Positions 6,330-9,784 of a stretch of DNA of 9,784 bases are shown here, one piece after another (within the stretch, counting starts at the first letter, position 1; every line of letters begins with the position of its first letter). The stretch is taken from contig CAIZMV010000327.1 of NCBI GenBank assembly GCA_903934195.1, forward strand, positions 1 to 9,784, in the 5' to 3' direction. The notes beneath the pieces are model-generated. The model saw only the letters and a list, made by a program, of their open reading frames with translations, had not been told where the DNA came from and ran no database searches. The position numbers and the translations under genes are program-made. Source of the stretch: an uncultured Acidimicrobiaceae bacterium. Its GTDB lineage: Bacteria > Actinomycetota > Acidimicrobiia > Acidimicrobiales > Ilumatobacteraceae.

Positions 6330-7597
6330 TGAGTGCAGTTTCCACAGCATCAAACACTCAAGTCCGCATTGCCACAATTGGTTCTGTTGACGATGGCAAG
6401 AGCACACTTATCGGCCGGTTACTGCATGACTCAAAGGGCATCTTTGAAGATCAGTTAAGTGCAGTTTCCAAAGCCAGTCGCCGTTATGGCGATGGCACTT
6501 TCAACTTGGCGCTCCTGACCGATGGTCTTCGTGCTGAGCGCGAGCAGGGCATCACAATTGACGTTGCTTACCGCTACTTCGCAACGCCGAAGCGCAGCTT
6601 CGTACTTGCAGATACACCGGGCCATGCTCAGTTCACTCGCAACATGGTGACTGGTGCATCGGTCAGTGATATCGCGATTGTTCTTGTAGATGCTCGTCAC
6701 GGTGTCGTTGAGCAAACTCGACGCCACGTATCTATCGCAGCGTTGCTTGGTGTTTCGCACTTGGTACTTGCTGTGAACAAAATGGACTTAGTGAATTGGG
6801 ACGAGACAGTTTTCGACACAGTGGTCACTGACGTTGCAGCAATCGTTTCTACTCTCGGATCTTCGGTTCCGATTCACCCGATTCCAATCTGTGCGACAGA
6901 TGGCGAAAATGTGGTTGATGCTGGCGACAAGACACCGTGGTACGAAGGCCCATCGGTTCTTGAATTGCTGGAAACTCTCGACATCACTCCGGCCGCCACA
7001 ATTGAAGCTCGCTTGGCTGTGCAGTGGACATTGCGTGAACATGGTGGCAGTGATTACCGCGGTTATGCAGGACGCCTTGAAGGTGGAGCAATACGTGTCG
7101 GAGACATGGTCACGGTTCACCCACATGGGTACTCAAGCACTGTTGCAGGGTTAACCCGTGCTGGTTCGCCAACAGATATTGCTGTCCCTGGCGATGCCAT
7201 AGCGATTGAACTTGCAGATGATCTTGATGTTGGCAAAGGCAATGTGATTGTGGTTGATGGCACTCATCAGCCAGTCGATGCAACGGGGCTTATTGCTGAT
7301 GTGTGCTGGTTCACAGATACCGAACTAAATGTTGGTGACGCGTTAGTTGTTCGTCACGCCTCTGGTGAAGTATCAGCTCGAGTTGCTGCCATCACGCATC
7401 GCCTTGACTTAGAAACTCTTGAGAACACTCCAACCGATCGCCTGATACTGAACGACATCGGACGAGTAGAACTTGCTCTTTCGTCGCCACTGGTTGTGGA
7501 TGAATATACGGTGAATAGAGCCGGTGGCAGCGCCATCGCAATAGATCCCGTTACCAATGCAACCATTGGCGCTCTCATGATTCGGTCTGGCTGCTAA
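6329..7597 (+). CDS. cysN: Sulfate adenylyltransferase subunit 1 (GTPase subunit), no APS kinase domain
   Basis: This 422-residue elongation-factor-like GTPase drives APS synthesis by CysD. The GTP-binding motifs are in order: P-loop GSVDDGKS (18-25), GITID (74-78) in switch I, DTPGH (95-99) and NKMD (150-153). Two beta-barrel domains follow, and the protein ends IGALMIRSGC. The length corresponds to CysN alone. The fused CysNC of mycobacteria is about 190 residues longer, with a C-terminal APS kinase. No separate cysC occurs in the window, which agrees with an APS-using CysH. The start is set by the TAATG overlap with cysD; it relies on coupling, since no clear independent ribosome binding site is seen. 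Confidence 0.96.
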   Translation: MSAVSTASNTQVRIATIGSVDDGKSTLIGRLLHDSKGIFEDQLSAVSKASRRYGDGTFNLALLTDGLRAEREQGITIDVAYRYFATPKRSFVLADTPGHAQFTRNMVTGASVSDIAIVLVDARHGVVEQTRRHVSIAALLGVSHLVLAVNKMDLVNWDETVFDTVVTDVAAIVSTLGSSVPIHPIPICATDGENVVDAGDKTPWYEGPSVLELLETLDITPAATIEARLAVQWTLREHGGSDYRGYAGRLEGGAIRVGDMVTVHPHGYSSTVAGLTRAGSPTDIAVPGDAIAIELADDLDVGKGNVIVVDGTHQPVDATGLIADVCWFTDTELNVGDALVVRHASGEVSARVAAITHRLDLETLENTPTDRLILNDIGRVELALSSPLVVDEYTVNRAGGSAIAIDPVTNATIGALMIRSGC

Positions 7598-7622
7598 CGG
7601 AATTTTGTTATGGTGACGAATT

Positions 7623-8522
7623 ATGAATGAGTCGTCATCACTTACTGAGCCAACTGAAGCCACAACTGAATCTCAGCATCGGGTCAGACGAACATTTGCC
7701 ACCATCCTTGGTGGGCTGGGCGTTGTCTTGCTCGGTCTTGGCCTTGTCTCTCTAGTTCTGATGAGTTTTGTATCGTCCCCTGAAGCTGCAAAGTCGACAG
7801 TGAAAAGCGCTTTGAACCAGCCAGATGTTCGTGATGTCATTGCAGACGAACTGATTCAGAAGTTGCAAGAGAGTGCGGACAACGACGCCGAAAAATTGGT
7901 GTTTTCAATTGCGCGACCCCTGATTGTCACTGGAGTAAAGGAAAAACTTGCGGATCCAGAACTGATTGACTTCGCTGGGGAAGTTGCTGCGACTGTGTAT
8001 GCGGTTTACATTGAAAATGCACCAGCAACTTCAGTTGATATTTCGAAATTCAGCGATGCGACACTTGCCGCAATTCGTGCAGCGGATCCTTCTATTCCAA
8101 AAGATCAGAATCCGGAAATAGATCCTTTGAAAGTGGAACGCAAGCCGGGAGATACAGATTTCAAGTCAATTCGAGACATGGCACAGCGAGGCTCATGGTT
8201 GTTTGTCATTCTTGGCATTCTGTTACAGGTTGCTACGTGGTTCCTTAGTGTTGCTTCGCAATGGCAACGGGTCCTTCGCCTTGGGATCAGACTCTTGTCT
8301 GGCGGAATTATCTTCCTCGGCGTTGTCCTTATTGTGCGCGGTCGTATCCCTCAGTCGTCAACTGACAACAAAGCAGCACTCACAGCTGCTGCACAGTTCA
8401 TTACCGACCCAATGGTGACCCGATTCGTTGTCCTGATTGTTTTGGGTGTGGTCATTGGAGCAGTTGGATTCGTGATGAACCGTAAAGCCCAATCAACTGT
8501 TTCTCCCATATCGGTGAGCTAG
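7623..8522 (+). CDS. Unrecognised membrane protein, four predicted helices
   Basis: I do not recognise this 299-residue protein. A polar N-terminus with RVRR at about 20-23 precedes transmembrane helix 1 (about 26-49). A soluble domain of about 140 residues (50-188) follows, starting SSPEAAKSTVKSAL and containing helical segments (VRDVIADELIQKL, IVTGVKEKLADPEL). Three more helices lie near 191-209, 222-238 and 267-285, and the C-terminus is short and Ser-rich. The positive-inside rule places the N-terminus in the cytoplasm and the soluble domain outside. The gene starts 25 bases after cysN on the same strand, with a weak GGTGA (7612-7616) before ATG 7623. It may be read through from the cys operon, but nothing in it resembles a known sulfate transporter. 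Its stop overlaps that of the convergent nucS. Confidence 0.8.
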   Translation: MNESSSLTEPTEATTESQHRVRRTFATILGGLGVVLLGLGLVSLVLMSFVSSPEAAKSTVKSALNQPDVRDVIADELIQKLQESADNDAEKLVFSIARPLIVTGVKEKLADPELIDFAGEVAATVYAVYIENAPATSVDISKFSDATLAAIRAADPSIPKDQNPEIDPLKVERKPGDTDFKSIRDMAQRGSWLFVILGILLQVATWFLSVASQWQRVLRLGIRLLSGGIIFLGVVLIVRGRIPQSSTDNKAALTAAAQFITDPMVTRFVVLIVLGVVIGAVGFVMNRKAQSTVSPISVS

Positions 8523-8524
8523 CT
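8517..8524. other. Shared stop codons of convergent genes in one palindrome
   Basis: Within AGCTAGCT the inner CTAG supplies the TAG stop of the membrane protein on the plus strand (8520-8522) and the TAG stop of nucS on the minus strand (complement of 8519-8521). The two coding regions overlap by four bases. No hairpin terminator is visible between them, so transcripts from both sides probably overlap. Confidence 0.9.
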
Positions 8525-9181
8525 AAACAGCGTCCAGTCATCTGGTTTGCGTCCGCGTAGTTCGTCGTAATCGACTTCGACACACACAATGCCGCGTGAC
8601 TCTGCAAGCGTGCGTGCTTGTGGCTTAATGCTTTGGGCTACGAACATGCCGCGAAGAGTGCCAAGCGACGGGTCATTTGCGAGGTCGACCAGGTATCGAG
8701 TGAGTTGTTCAACGCCATCAATTTCGCCTCGTCGCTTTACTTCAATAACGACGGTGTTGCCGGCAGTGTCTTTACACAGGATGTCGACTGGGCCAAGGGC
8801 TGTGTAGTGCTCGCGGCGAATCAGCGTGAGTCCCTGTTCCATTACGTCAGGGGATGCTGCAAGTAGTTCTTGTAGTTGCTTTTCTACGCCGTCTTTCTCA
8901 AGCCCTGGGTCTTCGCCAAAAACATGATCGCTGTCGTGAAAAATCTCATGAAAAGTGATCGTCATTGCTTCGCCCTTGGGATTGCGCACTATCCAATGAT
9001 CAGAGTTGTCTTCGATGACATTCGGAGCGGTCATCCAGTTGAGGGGCTTGTAGGCGCCACCATCAGAATGAACCGCAACGCAGCCATCAGCCTTCACCAT
9101 GACAAGTCGAAGTGCCTCAGGTAATCGGGTTTCTAAGCGGCCTGCATATTCCACAGTGCAGCGCGCAACGATAAGTCTCAC
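8519..9181 (-). CDS. nucS: Mismatch-specific endonuclease NucS/EndoMS
   Basis: The 220-residue protein matches actinobacterial NucS, the endonuclease that cuts both strands at mismatches and provides non-canonical mismatch repair where MutS/MutL are absent. The N-terminal DNA-binding domain begins MRLIVARCTVEYAGRLET and includes KPLNWM. The C-terminal RecB-like nuclease domain has the catalytic set Asp133 (GPVDILCK), Glu147 and Lys149 (VVIEVKRRG), followed by GVEQLTRYL. The C-terminus ends in TLFS, which may serve as a sliding-clamp-binding tail (inference). The start is a GTG at 9181 with no clear ribosome binding site. The upstream ABC1-family gene ends 22 bases before it on the same strand, so nucS is probably transcribed from a promoter beyond the window. 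Confidence 0.95.
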   Translation of the reverse strand: MRLIVARCTVEYAGRLETRLPEALRLVMVKADGCVAVHSDGGAYKPLNWMTAPNVIEDNSDHWIVRNPKGEAMTITFHEIFHDSDHVFGEDPGLEKDGVEKQLQELLAASPDVMEQGLTLIRREHYTALGPVDILCKDTAGNTVVIEVKRRGEIDGVEQLTRYLVDLANDPSLGTLRGMFVAQSIKPQARTLAESRGIVCVEVDYDELRGRKPDDWTLFS

Positions 9182-9203
9182 AACAACAGTCTTGCCGATT
9201 GGG

Positions 9204-9784
9204 CTAGTTAGTGATGTGGTCGCGCATGCGCTTTTGAATCAGGTCGCGCCGTTCCTGCAGTTGACGGTACGTCATCGACTCTGTTGATTCGTCAACGCCG
9301 AGGCCTGCCTTGAGGCTTCCCATGTCAATTTCCACTGTGTTCATATCGACGCCCAGTTCCTCTGACAAGCGGGCACCATGACGTTGCATGAATGTCATTG
9401 AGATATTGGTGAGTTCGCCAATGATGTCAAGGTCTGGGGCTAGGCGAGCAATGGCGCCGTCAAGAAACACCATGTTCTTGATGTACAACATCAGCTCTTT
9501 TGGCAGCTTGGCGCCATAGGCAAGAAGTGCCTTCACGATGCGTTGCACTTCAGCTACAAGTTCTTCACCATCAAGAGACGTTGGGTCGATTGTGGGTTGG
9601 TCAAGGCCAAGGTCTCGAATCACTGCATCGATATCAGTATCTGTTGGCAGCGCACCAAGGTCTCGCAACGCAGATACCTGGCTATGCAAGTCATTTGTTG
9701 TTGCACCAAGCATGAGGCGCATGAATGCGAGCCGACGCTTCGTTGTAAGACGACCAACGATGCCGAAGTCGAGAAGAGCAGTTC
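9204..9784 (-). CDS. ABC1/UbiB (AarF) kinase-like protein, C-terminal part
   Basis: The minus-strand frame is open from the window edge to TAG (complement of 9204-9206) and gives about 193 residues. Near the edge it reads ALLDFGIVGRLT, the DFG-type metal-binding motif that marks the atypical kinase fold of the ABC1/UbiB/AarF family. The following helical part (about 170 residues, with LPKELMLYIKNM and MQRHGARLSEELG) is the usual C-terminal extension. It ends in a charged segment (RDLIQKRMRDHITN) without the paired transmembrane helices found at the end of proteobacterial UbiB. The internal ATG at 9722 is not the start, because the conserved DFG motif lies upstream of it. Family members act in quinone or lipid metabolism, but the role here is unknown. 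The N-terminal kinase lobe lies outside the window. Confidence 0.88.
   Translation of the reverse strand, partial: TALLDFGIVGRLTTKRRLAFMRLMLGATTNDLHSQVSALRDLGALPTDTDIDAVIRDLGLDQPTIDPTSLDGEELVAEVQRIVKALLAYGAKLPKELMLYIKNMVFLDGAIARLAPDLDIIGELTNISMTFMQRHGARLSEELGVDMNTVEIDMGSLKAGLGVDESTESMTYRQLQERRDLIQKRMRDHITN

Overview
The window looks like a chromosomal segment of an actinobacterium with moderate GC. The evidence is a NucS/EndoMS mismatch endonuclease gene, an SDR plus MaoC-type hydratase pair, start codons that look leaderless, and a lipoprotein whose N-terminal domain resembles those of actinobacterial surface proteins. The gene set and the GC near 50% would suit aquatic Acidimicrobiia-like lineages, but that placement is inference.

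Region by region. (1) 1-1080, plus strand: the C-terminal end of a short-chain dehydrogenase of the multifunctional beta-oxidation type, then a complete double-hotdog MaoC-type enoyl-CoA hydratase 2, closed by a strong hairpin terminator at 1101-1130. (2) 1167-1964: an unusual patch. A 5'-truncated, minus-strand C-terminal piece of a delta-60 repeat (beta-propeller) protein abuts a 5'-truncated, plus-strand glycine-rich tail head-to-head, and the patch is bounded on the right by a perfect 16-bp inverted repeat. (3) 1949-4498, minus strand: a large lipoprotein with an Ig-like domain, a Thr-rich stalk, an FN3 domain and seven delta-60 repeats. (4) 4499-4674: a divergent intergenic promoter region. 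(5) 4675-7597, plus strand: cysH-cysD-cysN, the APS-reducing branch of sulfate assimilation. No APS kinase is fused or adjacent. An unrecognised four-helix membrane protein follows (7623-8522). (6) 8519-9784, minus strand: nucS preceded by the C-terminal part of an ABC1/UbiB (AarF) kinase-like protein that runs off the window.

How the genes work together: CysD and CysN form ATP sulfurylase, which activates sulfate to APS, and CysH reduces APS to sulfite. SDR and MaoC would catalyse successive hydration and dehydrogenation steps on acyl-CoA substrates. ABC1 and nucS look co-transcribed by spacing, but share no obvious function. The surface lipoprotein stands alone, and its neighbourhood (1167-1964) shows rearrangement or, alternatively, an assembly join.
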